Origin: Ailanthus altissimus
Lineage: Eukaryota; Streptophyta; Magnoliopsida; Sapindales; Simaroubaceae
Assembly (NCBI GenBank): GCA_946807835.1
Contig: OX327683.1
Location: forward strand, 4,035,001-4,099,000
Length of the DNA: 64,000 nt
Reading direction: 5' to 3'
Shown here: piece after piece, positions 45,791 to 57,640 of the stretch
Position numbering within the stretch: the first letter of the stretch is position 1
Layout of the letters: every line of letters begins with the position of its first letter
The notes under the pieces: model-generated
What the model saw: only the letters and a program-made list of their open reading frames with translations
What the model was told of the DNA's origin: nothing
Databases searched by the model: none
Made by a program: the position numbers and the translations under genes

Positions 45791-46717
45791 TGTTAAAAAT
45801 TGGTGATTCAACAATTTTGTATAAATAAGAATTGAAATGAATATCATGATAAGAGTCATTATGAAATCAAGTACTCATTTGGTGTATAAGAGAGGAGTAA
45901 AATGGAAAGCCAAAAAGAATTGATACTGTTCATGCGGTGATACTGTTTACGGGGTACTATTTAACGGGCACTGTTTACGTGGTTACTATTTACGTGGCAA
46001 CTTTAGGGTATTTCCTGTTTTATCTCAATTAACTTCTTTAAGTGGGATTAAGACTCCTACAAGTAATGACTCTTATTCCAAATAAGTTTAGAGTTTTTAA
46101 GGGTGTTTTATTCACTATATAAGCCCTTCTAAACACAAGAGAAAAAAACAAGCATTTAAGGTTTCAAGATGTAACCATAAGAGAGAGTAGAGGAGTTAGG
46201 TAGGCACTAAGTGCGTAGTGCACTAGGGTGTAACATTTGGGAGTATTTTCTTTTAGTTCTTAAGTAAACAAAAGAAACACTATAGATTATTTTGACTTAG
46301 ATGCTTGGGTTATTCTTGTATTCCTTGTAAAAATCTCTTATGAGGAGATATTAAAAGGTCTTAGGGAGACATAATGATTAAGGGTAGATACTTAGAAGTC
46401 TCTATGGGAGATACTAAGGGGTCTTGTAGGATCATTGATGATGTAAGAAGAAACTTAGTGATCTATTTCAATAATAAGAAGTTGGATCATGGATCCTCTA
46501 TAGACGTAGGTAATTTTAGGCAGAACCACGTATATCTTATGTCTTATTGATTGGTTTATTTTCTTTATCTTTATTGGTGTGTTGATCTTATATGTTCTTT
46601 TTTATGGTGTGAGTTATAGTTTTTCGTTGCGCATAGAATAGAAAGAGTGTCAAGGTTCTGGCTTAGTTAATGCCATAGAGGTGTCAAATTGAAGAGCATG
46701 ACTTGATATCCGCTACA
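45791..46717 (+). repeat. 5' LTR of the non-autonomous copia element
   Basis: Starts TGTTAAAAATTGGTGATTC and ends GATATCCGCTACA. It contains five TACTGTTTACG-type repeats (45926-46000), about 135-210 bp from the start, and a TATA-like CTATATAAGCC at 46114. Confidence 0.85.
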
Positions 46718-47877
46718 AACTAGTATCAGAGCTTGAGTTAAAGTCCAAAATGGTATCAGAGCTTAAGTTGAAGTCCAGATTGTAGAGCATAGGCAGCAAT
46801 GTCAGATTGTAAAGTAAAGATTGTCAGCTATGGGGATTTACAAATATAAAAGAAGAACAATAGGAAAGATAATTATCTGATATATGAAAAGATGATAGCT
46901 TTACTAAGGAGTTTTTATTTTTTATGTTTTAGGTAAGGATCACTCTTGAAAGAAATACTACCAAGAAGATAGTGTCATCTAGGTTCTAGTTAGAAGAATC
47001 ATTCCGATAGGACATAAAATAAAGATGGTAAAAGAAGAACAATCAAGATTGAAGGGCAGATTCATAAGGTGTCTAGTGCACTTGAAGGGATAGTCCTAAA
47101 GAAAGACAAAGATAGAAGAAAGGTGGATTTGCAAGTTTGTTAGATGATTAGGCAAAGACCTTGATTACATGAGAACTTCTGGAGGAATAAGTGTCTAATG
47201 GATGAACTATTTTTGAAATCTAGGGCAGTGTTTTCATATGAGTCATGGAGAATCGTTATTTACTAATTTGAGAAATATGGCTTATGGTAAGTCATAGGGT
47301 ATTGGTAGAATAAGATTGAGACTACATGGTGAAAAAGACAAGGGAGGAACTAGGTATGAGATTTCATTCCTCATCTCATAAAGACTTAGTGGACTTGGGA
47401 CTGCTAGATCAAAATAGAGAAATTCATAGAAGACAGAAGGAAGGAATACTAAAGTGGAAACAAAAAGATCGGGGAGTGATAAGCATAGAGGGAGGCTATG
47501 TGCTGAAGAAAAGTGCTTCGATTGGGATCAACATATGGTTGTTGATTTAAAACAGACCATAAAGCAGCTTTTGAATTATATCACTTTGTGGCAGGGGTTG
47601 AAAGAGAATGTGTGGGAAGAGTAGTGACGACGAGAATGTGTTTTCACCAATAAAGGATTGTGGTCATGGTGTCTTCGGGATATGGAAGATCGCAACATTA
47701 AACTACTCGAGACATCAGCATTCAGGAATCTTTGAAGACCGTAATCGCAAGAGCCTTAGTTAAGTCTGGGACTTGACTTATAGACAATGCTAGTGAGCAT
47801 TGGTCAAGGAGGGGTGACAATGATTAGCTTCATAGAGAGAGATTTTGAATCAAAGAGGGGATTTGTTGAAGGGGATT
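46718..47877 (+). pseudogene. Internal region with a gag-start remnant
   Basis: A frame near 46840-46900 resembles the copia gag N-terminus (N-Y at the NYxxWK position, MIALLRS). The rest (47326-47550 is the longest open stretch) has no recognisable domain, and pol is absent. The last 150 bp resemble the 3' end of copia elements. Confidence 0.5.
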
Positions 47878-48808
47878 TGTTGAAAATTAGTGATTCAACA
47901 ATTTTGTATGGGCAAGAATTTAGATGAATACTAAGAGGAGAGTCATTACAAAGTCAAGTATACATTGATTGTACAAGAGAGGACCAAAACGGAAAGCCAA
48001 AAAGAATAGGTACTATTCATGCTGCGATGGGTACTATTCAACGTGAGGTACTGTTCATGATGGATACTGTTCATGCAGCAACTTTAGGGTATTTCCTGTT
48101 TTGGCTCAATTGACTTCTTTAAGTGAGATTAGGACTCTTACAAGTAATTGCTCTTATTCCAAATAGATTTAGAGTTTCTAAGAGTATTATATTCGCTATA
48201 TAAACCCTTCTAAACACAAGAAAAAGACAAGCATCTAAGGTTTCAAGATGTAACTAAAAGAGAGAGTAGAGGAGCTAGGTAGGCACTAAGTGCGTGGTGC
48301 ACTAAGGTGTAACCTTTATGGGTATTTTCTTCTTTAGGTTCTTTGAGTGAATAAAAGAGAAACACTATAGATCATTTTGGCTTAGATGCTCTGGCTATTC
48401 TTGTATTTCTTGTAAAAATCTCTTATAAGGGATACTAAGAGGTCTTAGGGAGTGATGGTGATCAAAGGTAGATACTTAGAGGTCTTGTGAGATCATTGAC
48501 GATGTAAGAAGATACTTAGTGATCTATTTCAGTAATAAGAAGCTGGATCATGGATCCTCCGTGGACGTAGGCAATTTTGAGCCGTACCACGTATATTTTG
48601 TGTCTTGTTAATTGGTTTGTTATCTTTATCTTTATTGGTATGTTGATATTATATATTCTTTCATATAGTGTGTTGATCTTATATGTTCCTTCTTATGGTG
48701 TGAGTTATGATTTTTTGTTGCGCATAGAATAAGAAGGGGATTAAAGCTGTGGCTTAGTTAATATCATAGGGGTGTCAAACCGAAGAGCATGGCATGATGT
48801 CCGCTAAA
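47878..48808 (+). repeat. 3' LTR of the non-autonomous copia element
   Basis: Partner of 45791-46717 at about 85-90% identity by eye. Its TACTGTTCATG array lies at 48010-48085. Confidence 0.85.
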
Positions 48809-49363
48809 GAACCGAACTGATTATATTCAATTTTTTAAAAAACTAAAATAAAAAAAATTGAATTATATAAAAAAATTGAACCAGACCAAACTAATTTTAT
48901 TGGTTTGATTTTTTCGCTTATGGTCTCGGTTGGGCCTATTTAAAATTTGTACCCATTTTGTGCTTTTTTTGGTGGGTTTTTTGAATTATTTGTTAAAATA
49001 ATATATTAGACCATTTTAAACTTAATTTGGGATCTATTTCATATTGATTTATTTGTCCAAAAAATATATTAGGCCTATTTTTTCAATTTATATATTAATA
49101 ATCTGGTGCAATCGAGTTATTGTAAAAATTTTTTATCCAATTATATGTTGCCATGTGGCACTTTTTTTTATTTAACTAGCTGATTTTTTCGGTTTGGTTT
49201 CTATAAAACCGAACTGAAACTAATCAACTTTTTCAATTTTTCAAGTCATTACAATTGGTCTTTATTAGTCAATCAAAATCATACCAAACCGGCCAATTTG
49301 ATTCGGTTTGGTCTAGACCAATTTTTTTGGTTTTTGATTTTTTTTTACCACCCTTATCCATGG

Positions 49364-50453
49364 CTACAAGTCTTTGAATGCTCATCCGTATTGTTCATTT
49401 TGTTATGAATATTTTTACAATATAAAATAGAAATTAAGATATCTAATGAAAGAAGTTTAACGGAGGAATATTATTATTTTTAAATATTGATATTACATTA
49501 GTTGATACTACAGTCAAAGCATTATTGCAATAAAACATTGCATTTACATCTTGACATACTCTATAAAAAGGGGCAGAACTCATATCCCACATTAGAGGGA
49601 TCGATCCTATACATAATCTATAAAAAAGAAAAAAGAAACTCATATTCCACCCTACGGAGTACATCCTATAAAAAGAGAAAGTAAACGTTATAAAAGAGGA
49701 AATAAAAAACTATGGGATTATAAATCTTACACAGAAGGAAAAATTGTTCCACCAGGATTATTTTGACATTTGAATGAGTGTGTAAAGTAAAAACTGGTTT
49801 ATATAAATTTTAATAAAAGGGTGTGCAAGTAAAAAGCGTATTCACCGTCTATATTTTAGAGTGTAAATAGAAATAGACTCACCCATACATAAAATCCTTA
49901 GAAAGATTTTCAAGACTAGCTAATAGCTATAAACTATAATATTTATTATTAGAAATTGTCCAACAGCTATTTTTAATATAAAAAAATTTAGTTATTTGTT
50001 TGTTTGTTATCATAGGTTGTGGTCTTAAATTCACAAATATGGATAAATAATAATTATCATTTATAGACATAGATAAGAAAAAATTGATCACAATAAGATT
50101 CAAACTGTGTGTGTAAATGTTACAATTTCACATTTACAACATAAGTTGTTTCAATCTACAAATTCAGTTGCATTTATTTGCCATTCTAGTATCTAAATAA
50201 AGTATACTTGATAACCTGATAAAGTATAAAGTATACATATAATATGTATATGACTACATATGTCCGTTACTGGTTAGCTGTGCTAAGATTGGTTTCAATA
50301 CACAACTTAAGAAATATTTAAAGAAAAAAGAAAGGAAGCAATAACGACAAAATTATATAAATTTAATGGTTTGAATAATGCATAAATAAAATTTGTCTTT
50401 CAACTGAAAAAAAACAAATTTTAAAAACGAAAACAAAAGAATGCAAAGCCTAG
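49364..50453. other. Downstream flank of the gene, no gene seen
   Basis: AT-rich. It includes 'atcccacattagagg' near 49578-49592 followed by 'ctataaaaaag' at 49619, with a weaker copy of the pair to 49676. The portion near 50400-50453 is the likely 3' untranslated region of the minus-strand gene. Confidence 0.5.
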
Positions 50454-51659
50454 TTAAATCTTCAGTACGCCAACATAAGGCACCACCGGAGATCCCATAT
50501 ACAAATACCCGCCACGTTCTTCGACTTCGCTGACAGAAACCAGTGCATTTCCTCCATCTCCCTCAATCACCTTCACAACATTTCCCCATTCATCAAACTT
50601 AATTCCCACAATATCTGTCAGATCATGATTGGGCATATCTTCTCTTGCAGTGTTAAGTGCAACCCAAAACTCTCCTTTGTCATTCATCTCGATGTTGTCG
50701 GGAAATCTCGGAAGCTGAGCAAATAGTTGAGGAGTGTAATATGCTACTTCACCTTGAAGCCCAAACCTAAGAATCCGCTGTGGAACGGATTCAGCAAGTA
50801 GAAGGAATGAATAGTCTTTGCTTAGAGCCACCCCGTTTGGAAATGCTAAACCTCTATACATTACTGTCACTCTTTTACTGATTGGATCGTATTTCATTAA
50901 CCTTCCAGATTTATCTCCGCTCAAGATTGACAACCTAAATTGCCTACAACATTAGAGTCATTAGAGTGAGTGAGTAAATATTGAGAGTATATTTAATATT
51001 ACATGGACAACAACGATAATAAAAGAGAGGAAAGTAGTACCTTCTCTGAAAGAAAATGCTGGTGTCAGTAAAATAAACAACTCCAGTATTGGGATCAATG
51101 TCTAAAGCATTTGTGAAGCGAAAGGGGATTCCGTCGGCCGAAGAAACAAGTGTCTGGGCCTCCCCGCCGTTTGGTCCGACCACCATCAGTCCAAAGTAGG
51201 CATCAGCAATGTAGAGATCACAAGTTACTGGGTTGAATTTGAGTCCTAATGGCCTTCCACATATGGGTTCCAACTCTGGATTTGTTGACCATCGCATATT
51301 TTCCTTGGCCTAATCAAAATAATTATTATTCCCACATAAATATCAAATCGATAATGGTATCAACAACCAAATATTGATTAGTTAAATTCTTACCTGTTGG
51401 GTGCGGTAGTAGCGAACTCTTTCCAACCAAGCTTTGAACCTTGAAATTTTAAAATTCGACCGTCAGAGACACCGGTATAGGGTCCGTCGCCGTTACAATC
51501 AAATGCTAGACCTTCAGGTCCACGTATCCCCGGAAGTTGTAGCTGCCTGTAGGTTGATGAATTACCGATGCTTTGATCTTCATAACAAAAGACGATAGCG
51601 GGAGAAAGGAAAAGGAAGGCGAAAAGAAAAACGGAGAAAGAGAAGGAAAGTATCTTCAT
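50454..51659 (-). CDS. Strictosidine-synthase-like protein, three exons, probable 1-base deletion in exon 2
   Basis: Exons on the minus strand: 51659-51394, 51309-51041 and 50943-50454. All introns are GT...AG and both are phase 2. The product would be about 341 residues. Residues 1-25 form a hydrophobic signal peptide ending near FCYE. PGIRGPEGLAFD and GVSDGRILKFQG mark the first propeller blade; CGRPLGLKFNP, DIDPNTGVVYFTDTS and SGRLMKYDP form the family core (Str_synth-type six-bladed propeller). It ends ...PYVGVLKI. Most plant relatives are secreted or vacuolar proteins without proven strictosidine synthase activity, so the substrate is unknown. In exon 2, near 51285, the family motif ICDGST is encoded as ATATGCGATGGTCAACA. 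One G appears missing, and the summed exons (1,025 nt) are one base short of a multiple of three. Unless this is a sequencing error, the gene is frameshifted. A TATA box lies 80 bp upstream. Confidence 0.8.
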
Positions 51660-51737
51660 AGTTGGACGAATTAATTGAACTATGAAGAATTAGTTAAGTG
51701 GTTAACAGATATAGAGCTTTTTCTAGATCACGCATAG

Positions 51738-51746
51738 TATTTATAG
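51738..51746 (-). promoter_or_regulatory. TATA box of the strictosidine-synthase-like gene
   Basis: CTATAAATA on the minus strand, 79 bp upstream of the ATG at 51659. This leaves room for a 5' leader of about 50 nt. Confidence 0.6.
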
Positions 51747-52090
51747 GCTGACAACATATCATAAATTCGGTAGTACTATTACTATGTAGCTGATTATAAT
51801 TAGGTTTCCTTATTATTTACGGACAAATAACAGGTATTGTATTCCGTTTTCTAATTTGGACTGAATCTTTTACGTAAGTAATATGATTGTACCTCAGTTT
51901 CAACATGGACTCTTTCTCTTACGCAAGTAATATGATGATGATGCAAATTATATATACAGACAATATGCTTCTATTGGATGCGCAATCTAATCAAATGTAT
52001 ATTGAGACAATCGGTGCAAGTATTTCAACACTGGTACGATTACTTATTAAACTATGCCCTACGGTTTGCGACTATAATTAGCTGGGTGAT
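51747..52090. other. Upstream region of the gene
   Basis: Non-coding AT-rich DNA, probably promoter. No further motif is claimed. Confidence 0.4.
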
Positions 52091-52124
52091 CACTGCCTCA
52101 AATTTTGTTATATTTCGTTATTAG

Positions 52125-52230
52125 TTATATTTCTCTATCTTGCATTGTTGAAGCCCATCAGTTGGCTAAAGCAGCTCATATTACTCAAAATTTTGTGGTT
52201 TTGTTGAAGGACTTCCCAGCCAAAAGTCTT
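52125..52230 (+). pseudogene. Possible RNase H-like C-terminal scrap
   Basis: A frame reading VEAHQLAKAAHITQN then LLKDFPAK resembles the AH-LAK-A segment of plant RVT_3 domains. It is too short for certainty. Confidence 0.3.
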
Positions 52231-52234
52231 TTCG

Positions 52235-52300
52235 CACCACAAGAAAAGGGTTTTTTGCGACTCTTTTTGTCATGGTTAATTTAACCGACGTAAATAATAT
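52235..52300 (+). mobile_element. CACTA-like transposon end
   Basis: CACCACAAGAAAAGGGTTTT followed by TTGCGACTC is nearly the standard CACTACAAGAAAAAGGGTTTT-GCGAC end of plant CACTA elements, with T to C at position 4. The partner end was not found in the window. Confidence 0.5.
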
Positions 52301-52599
52301 TAATACTACAATATGCATTTAACAGAAAAATAATTTTAAAAACTAGCTCAAATCTGTCTTTGATATTGCATCTCACTATAGTTCGTATCTCTCCTTCGCA
52401 AACTCAAATCTCTCTCTTTGATTAGTTGAAATTGAGTAATTGAAAGAGGACGTTAATTGATTAATTGAAATTGTCTAATTGAAATTGTCGACGGATACCC
52501 AGTCTGCAATATCCTCCCTATATCCTTTTAGTCTCTTTTTCTGTCAACAATTTTTGTTTTCGATTTATTGCTTATTAAATCAAATTTGATTTAAAAATT

Positions 52600-54344
52600 T
52601 CAGTTATAACTTATGGTGAAATCACCCGCCTGCAGTTTTTTATAAATTTTAAGACGGATCTTTACTATTTATGTACATTCATGAACGTTCACTATAATAT
52701 AAATTCTACCAAAAATTCGACAAAATTTCTCCTGTTTTATGTTTATAACACTTTTATAAACATAATATCATCAACCATACTTTCAAATTTCTCATATCTC
52801 ATCCTCAACTCACTAACATCAACATTAAATTAAAAGTAATACATCTATAACCCATACACCAACATATTTTAAGTATCTACAATAGAGTTAATAAAATTAC
52901 GAAATCAAATACCAAAAAAAAAAAAAGCATAATACATAACCCAAAGTTATCAAACTTAATACAATAATTTCTTATTGGCCCAAAGGAATAAAAGAGTCCA
53001 TACATCCTATATAGCTTACAAAATGACCTAAAGTACTCCTACGCAATCCACCTCAACTAGTCTCTAAGTTGATGACGTTTACTATCTCCTGAGATGGAAA
53101 AAAAAGTAAGGGGGTGAGTTTTTACGAACTTGGTAAGTGGAGTAGTTTATATAAACATGTAATATAATAAAGATAATAGAATAATAATAATTATAATAAA
53201 AATAAAGTTTAATACTATATGTACCATTCTTTATGTATAAGATATAAACATTTTAAAATATCATTAGAAGTATCAAATTTTCATTTGTTTATGATAAATA
53301 TGAAAGTGTTGCAAAATCTAAAATGATCTCATAAGTGCTTTTCATGAACTGGTTTATGATTAAATTTGTGTCATAAAAATTAAATATTTTTTTGAAATTT
53401 TACACTAAATTAGTACCCAAGAAGAAACCTCGTCGTACCCAAAATATCCCTTAGGTAGAGCATTAGACGTACTCATCTCTATCTTATCTCATATTCTCAT
53501 CTTACGCATACGCAGAGTAAACTGACTCCCAAAGAGTAAAGCGCCCATACACACGGCTCAAAGCCTATATGTGTGTATAAACGGGCCCTAAATGCCCGAG
53601 TCTCATATCTCTAGCTAAAGAGAGGAGGGTACTGCCTAGTGTTTTAAAAGCTATTTCTATTTATATAATTATAATCTCATTTAACCTTATCTTATACTTT
53701 ATACTTTAACAAATAAATTAGTTAAACATATTTCTCTCAATATAAATGATCTATAACATTACTTACAAATGTTTCAAGAGTCAAACCATAATATAAACGA
53801 GTTTTTCATAACGTAAAATAAATATTTAACTTAAATATATCCAAGAAATGTAATTAATAACATAAAACAAATAATTTAACTAAAAATTTAATATTCATCA
53901 TGTTCTCTAAACATTTATAAAATGATATATGATAAAAGAAACCTTTAACGTGAGAAGTAAACTATATATATATATACATATAAAATATAAATTCTACTCA
54001 CTAAAAGTGATGACGCTTATCAAAAATTCATTATCGTGACACGTTATGTTCGGGAACCCTACTAGAGGAGAGAAAGTGCATGATTATTTAACGAAAAGAG
54101 AATATACCGGAATTGACAATTCTAAACAAAAATATATTACACAAAATGATAGAATAACGAGTTATACACTTACCATCTCGTAGAATCAATATGAACCTTC
54201 TAGATAGAGGTTCTAATCGTTTCATCTATCTCCCAAATGTCCTAAAATAAAGAAAATAAATAAATAAAACTAATATACAATAAAATTTAAATTTAACCCC
54301 AAATCAATAGGTTAGGGTTTTTCAAAACCCAAATCCCTTTCTTT
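52600..54344 (-). mobile_element. Gypsy LTR-like region, left part
   Basis: No coding sequence. The region has 'aagtaagggggtgagttt...ggtaagtgg' (53106-53145), like the matching spots in the gypsy LTRs at 37635-37665 and 58935-58960, and a less AT-rich block at 53410-53635. It probably continues at 62533-63045 beyond the inserted copia element. Outer ends and target duplication were not found. Confidence 0.4.
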
Positions 54345-54640
54345 TGAAAAGCAACAACTGTTGCTAGCTTAATGCAAGGCCAAAATCATTGGAATTGATT
54401 ACAAGGATTTGCCTAAATCAAAGCATGATTTTACAAGTCAATATTCGGCTGGTTAAGGCAAATATTGGATGGTTAAGGAAAGATCAATTATCATTGATAG
54501 GAAAGGTCAAATACCATTGATTGTGCATTTCTTATTTAGCTTAAAACCAATTCCTCCAACAAATATATCTTGCTGTATATATATTGTTTATCTTTGTCAA
54601 TAAACATATGGTTTTTCAATAAAATTTAAAGAATTCTTTA
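54345..54640 (+). repeat. Copia 5' LTR
   Basis: TGAAAAGCAACAACTGTTGC... to ...GAATTCTTTA. An AATAAAATTT polyadenylation-like signal lies at about 54619. Confidence 0.85.
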
Positions 54641-54652
54641 TGGTATCAGAGC
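54641..54652 (+). other. Copia primer-binding site
   Basis: TGGTATCAGAGC directly after the LTR end. Confidence 0.9.
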
Positions 54653-54658
54653 CAACCA

Positions 54659-55855
54659 TGAGTACAAGCACCAACTCTCCTTCTTCTTTATTTCTCGATT
54701 CAATACTAAAGAACCAAAACTAGACATTCAAGCCTTCCATCAATGCAGCAACTTTATCTTAATCAAACTTAATCACTCAAATTTTCTCCTATGGTATTGT
54801 TAAGTGCTTCCATTGATAAAAATCTTAGAATTCCACATCATATTGCAAGCACCAAAAAGCCATCAATAGATATTAAAAATTCTGATGGAACCAAAGTCAC
54901 AAATCCAGAGTTCATCCTTTGGGAAAGCAATGATGGTCTCTTAATTTCTTGGCTGTTAAGAACAATGATAAAGGGAATTTTGAGCACTATCATTGGAGTT
55001 GAAATTGTCTATTATCTCTGGAAATCTATTGAAGATCAATTGCTGCCAATAACTAAGGATAAGGAAGTGCATCTCATAGATGGATTGCTAACTCTGAAAC
55101 GAGGCTCAATGACTCTTGAGGAGTATTTAAAAAAATTGAAACACTTGTACGATTGCTTGATGCGATATTTTTATATTTTAAAATTAAGTACAAGTATACA
55201 TTATCGTAACAAGTAATAAACAGACTTATCATTAAACATATAAAAAACCTAATATTTTCATTAAAATAAGTAATTAATCAAGTTTAGGGAGTAAAAATAA
55301 TAGATATAATTTACGCTTATCATTACTTTGCGGCTATAAACAAACCTATAGATGATTTGGATAAGGTTTTTAACTTGGCTAAAGGGCTAGGAGTGAAATA
55401 TCAAGACTTTTTGCCTAGCTATGCTATCAAAGCCACCATACTCTACCTTCAAACAATTTGTCATAAATCTTGAAAACCATGAACAAACTCTAGCTAGCAT
55501 AGAAGAAGTGAGCAAGAACTTCATTGATCATGCTCAAGCCTTTTATAGTCAACGTGGTAGAGGCTGAGGAAACCATGGTGCATATTTCAACTCTTGAGGT
55601 CGTGGATTTGCTCCTACTAGAAGAGGTAACAACAATAACACAAATGGCACACTCAGCCCTAATTACAAAGGAAACTCAACACAATAAGGAAAAAATCAAC
55701 AAACACCTCAAAAGGAGAAACAAAATATAATTTACCAAATTTTTCACAAAAGGAATCATACTGCCGATGAATGTCGACATAGGTATGAAAATGCCCTACA
55801 AGTTGAAGAACTACTTCAAGCATTGGCAGTCATGAACTTTGATGAAGAAATTGAC
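54659..55855 (+). pseudogene. Copia gag
   Basis: Starts at ATG 54658-54660 (MSTSTNSPSSLF). The open stretch 54791-55157 has the gag domain (FILWESNDGLLISWLLRTM, LYDCL), then an LTR insertion, then PIDDLDKVFNLAKGLG from 55345. A knuckle near 55735-55775 reads YQIFHKRNHTADECRHRYE. The two leading Cys of the CCHC motif are replaced by Tyr and Phe. Stops and frameshifts are present. Confidence 0.8.
55158..55322 (-). mobile_element. 165-bp mini-LTR of the TGATGCG family
   Basis: Begins TGATGCGATATTTTTATATT...AAGTACAAGTATACATTATCG and ends ACGCTTATCA, the same end sequences as the Athila-like element and solo LTR 35077-36471, but only 165 bp long. Flanking 5-mers TTGCT (55153-55157) and TTACT (55323-55327) match 4/5. 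The gag sense resumes on both sides. Confidence 0.75.
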
Positions 55856-57640
55856 TAAAATTCTATGCCGACTTAGGTGCATCAAACCATAAGACAAATG
55901 ATCCAGGTAAGATTCTTGAACTAAATATCTATAAAGGAAATAATGCTATAATGGTAGGAAATGGAGAAAATTTTAAAATGTCACATATTGAAAATAATAA
56001 GTTAAAAACTAGTGCTAGTAATCTTCTACTAAATAATGTTCTAGTTGTTCCTTCATTAAAAAAAAATTTATTATCGCTATGGAAACTCATAAAAGACAAC
56101 TCTTGTGTTATTAAATTTAATAAAAATGGTTTTTTTTTTTGTTAAGAATCAATAGGGAACAATTTTGGCCAAAGGAATTAAGAAGAATGGTCTCTATGCT
56201 TTAAAAGAGGATCATTACCAAGCTCTACATGCTACAAGGACAAATAGAGCTCCTTTTAGTATTTGGCACCAATGGATAAGGCACCCTCAAACTAAGGCTA
56301 TCAAATTTCTATATAATAAATACTATATTGAAGTCTTTAGTTGGATTAATAAAGTCTCCGTATATGATAGTTGTCAAAAAGGGAAAATTTGTAAACTCTC
56401 TTTTAACTCATTGAATAAAACCTTTAATGATCCTTTATTTAAGATTCATTGTGATTTATAGGGTCCCGCTCCAATCTTTTCAAAACAAAAATTTTGGTAT
56501 TATGCAAATTTTATTAATGATTCAACTCATTTCATATGGATGTTTCCGTTATGAATAAAATCAGATTTCTTTGAGTGCTTTCTAAAATTTCAAAGACAAG
56601 TAGAAAATCAATTTGATAAGAAAATAAAAAATTTTCAACATGACAATTGAGAAGATTTTTCATCTAAAATCTTCAAGGAACATCTTGGTAAGTGTGGAAT
56701 AATTCAACAATTTTCTTGTCCAAACACACCAGAGCAAAATGGTGTGGCTGAAAGGAAACATTGACATATTGTTGAAACAAGTTTGACATTACTCTTTCAT
56801 TCTAATATGCCACCATGTTATTGGGTTGATGCATTTTTTTATTGTTGTTTACATTATAAATAGACAACCTTCATCAACTTTAACCATGAAATCACCTTTT
56901 GAAAAATTATTTAACACTAAACCAAATTATAACATTCTAAGGAGTTCTAGATGTTAGTGTTATCCTAACTTACGAGATAAAAGAAAAAATAAATTCTCAC
57001 CTAAAACATATCATTGTGTATTTATTAGACATAGTCCTAAATATAAGGGCTATTGATATCTTGATCCTTCTTCAAATAAGGTATACATATCAAGGCATGT
57101 GGTTTTTGATAAAAATTTATTTCCCTACAAAACTAATGCTACACCAAGTTTATCACTTCTTTGAAATTAAAATTGATGTGCACGAAAATTAATGCTACAC
57201 CAAAACTAATGTGCACGAAAATTTGAAATTGATCACTTTTTTAGAAGAACAAAATTCAAAGGAAACTTATGCTCTTAATGCTTCACAACAAGGATGTTGT
57301 ATATCAAAACTCAAAACTTGCGAAGTTGCCAACATCGAAACGGTACCTGATACACAAGGACAAAATAATGCAGACTTAAAAGTTGCTCAAAACTCAAACA
57401 CTAATAAAGATATACAAAGATCAAATGAGTTGCATTAGGAGTCTCAAATCCATTTTGAAAATACTACATCTCCACATTAAGAGGATGATCAAAACTCAAA
57501 CTCTGATGCAAATGAAGAACCATTAAACCCGAGAGCCTTCAATCCTATGATATAAAATGTTCTATCACAAACGCAAATAGATTTGACCTATTTGTAAATC
57601 TTAATATCCCTTCAAAAATTACCTCCACCAATGCTCACAC
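55856..57640 (+). pseudogene. Copia protease and integrase
   Basis: Protease active site ADLGASNH (normally DSGAS-H) lies at about 55870-55893, then IMVGNGENFKMSH and NLLSLWKLIKDN. The integrase zinc region includes IWHQWIRHPQTKAI near 56260 and CQKGKICKLSF near 56372. Catalytic-core traces FINDSTHFIW near 56511 and NTPEQNGVAERKH near 56725-56762 follow. Frames shift repeatedly and stops are common. Confidence 0.8.

Larger units (their letters stand above)
45791..48808 (+). mobile_element. Non-autonomous copia element
   Basis: LTRs 45791-46717 (927 bp) and 47878-48808 (931 bp) flank only 1,160 bp of internal DNA. Flanking 5-mers are TAACC (45786-45790) and GAACC (48809-48813), a 4/5 match. 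A primer-binding-like TAGTATCAGAGC lies at 46721, with a repeat TGGTATCAGAGC at 46752. Purine-rich AGAGGGGATT precedes the 3' LTR. Confidence 0.85.
45742..49355. mobile_element. hAT-like small element split by a copia insertion
   Basis: Ends TAGGGGTGGAC... (45742) and ...CCACCCTT (49355) are imperfect inverted ends. They are flanked by ATCCTTAG (45734-45741) and ATCCATGG (49356-49363), a 6/8 match to an 8-bp hAT duplication. Without the insertion it is about 590 bp and rich in 'aaccgaac' and 'ggtttgg' runs, as in many plant non-autonomous hAT elements. It encodes no transposase. Confidence 0.6.

Noticed and set aside
47326..47550. 74-codon frame as a host gene
   Set aside because: It lies between two matching LTRs with primer-binding-like and purine tracts, so it is retrotransposon interior. 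No domain recognised.
49578..49676. TCCCACATTAG plus TATA as a plant U-snRNA promoter
   Set aside because: The upstream element differs from RTCCCACATCG, its distance to the TATA-like run is only approximate, and no snRNA sequence follows.
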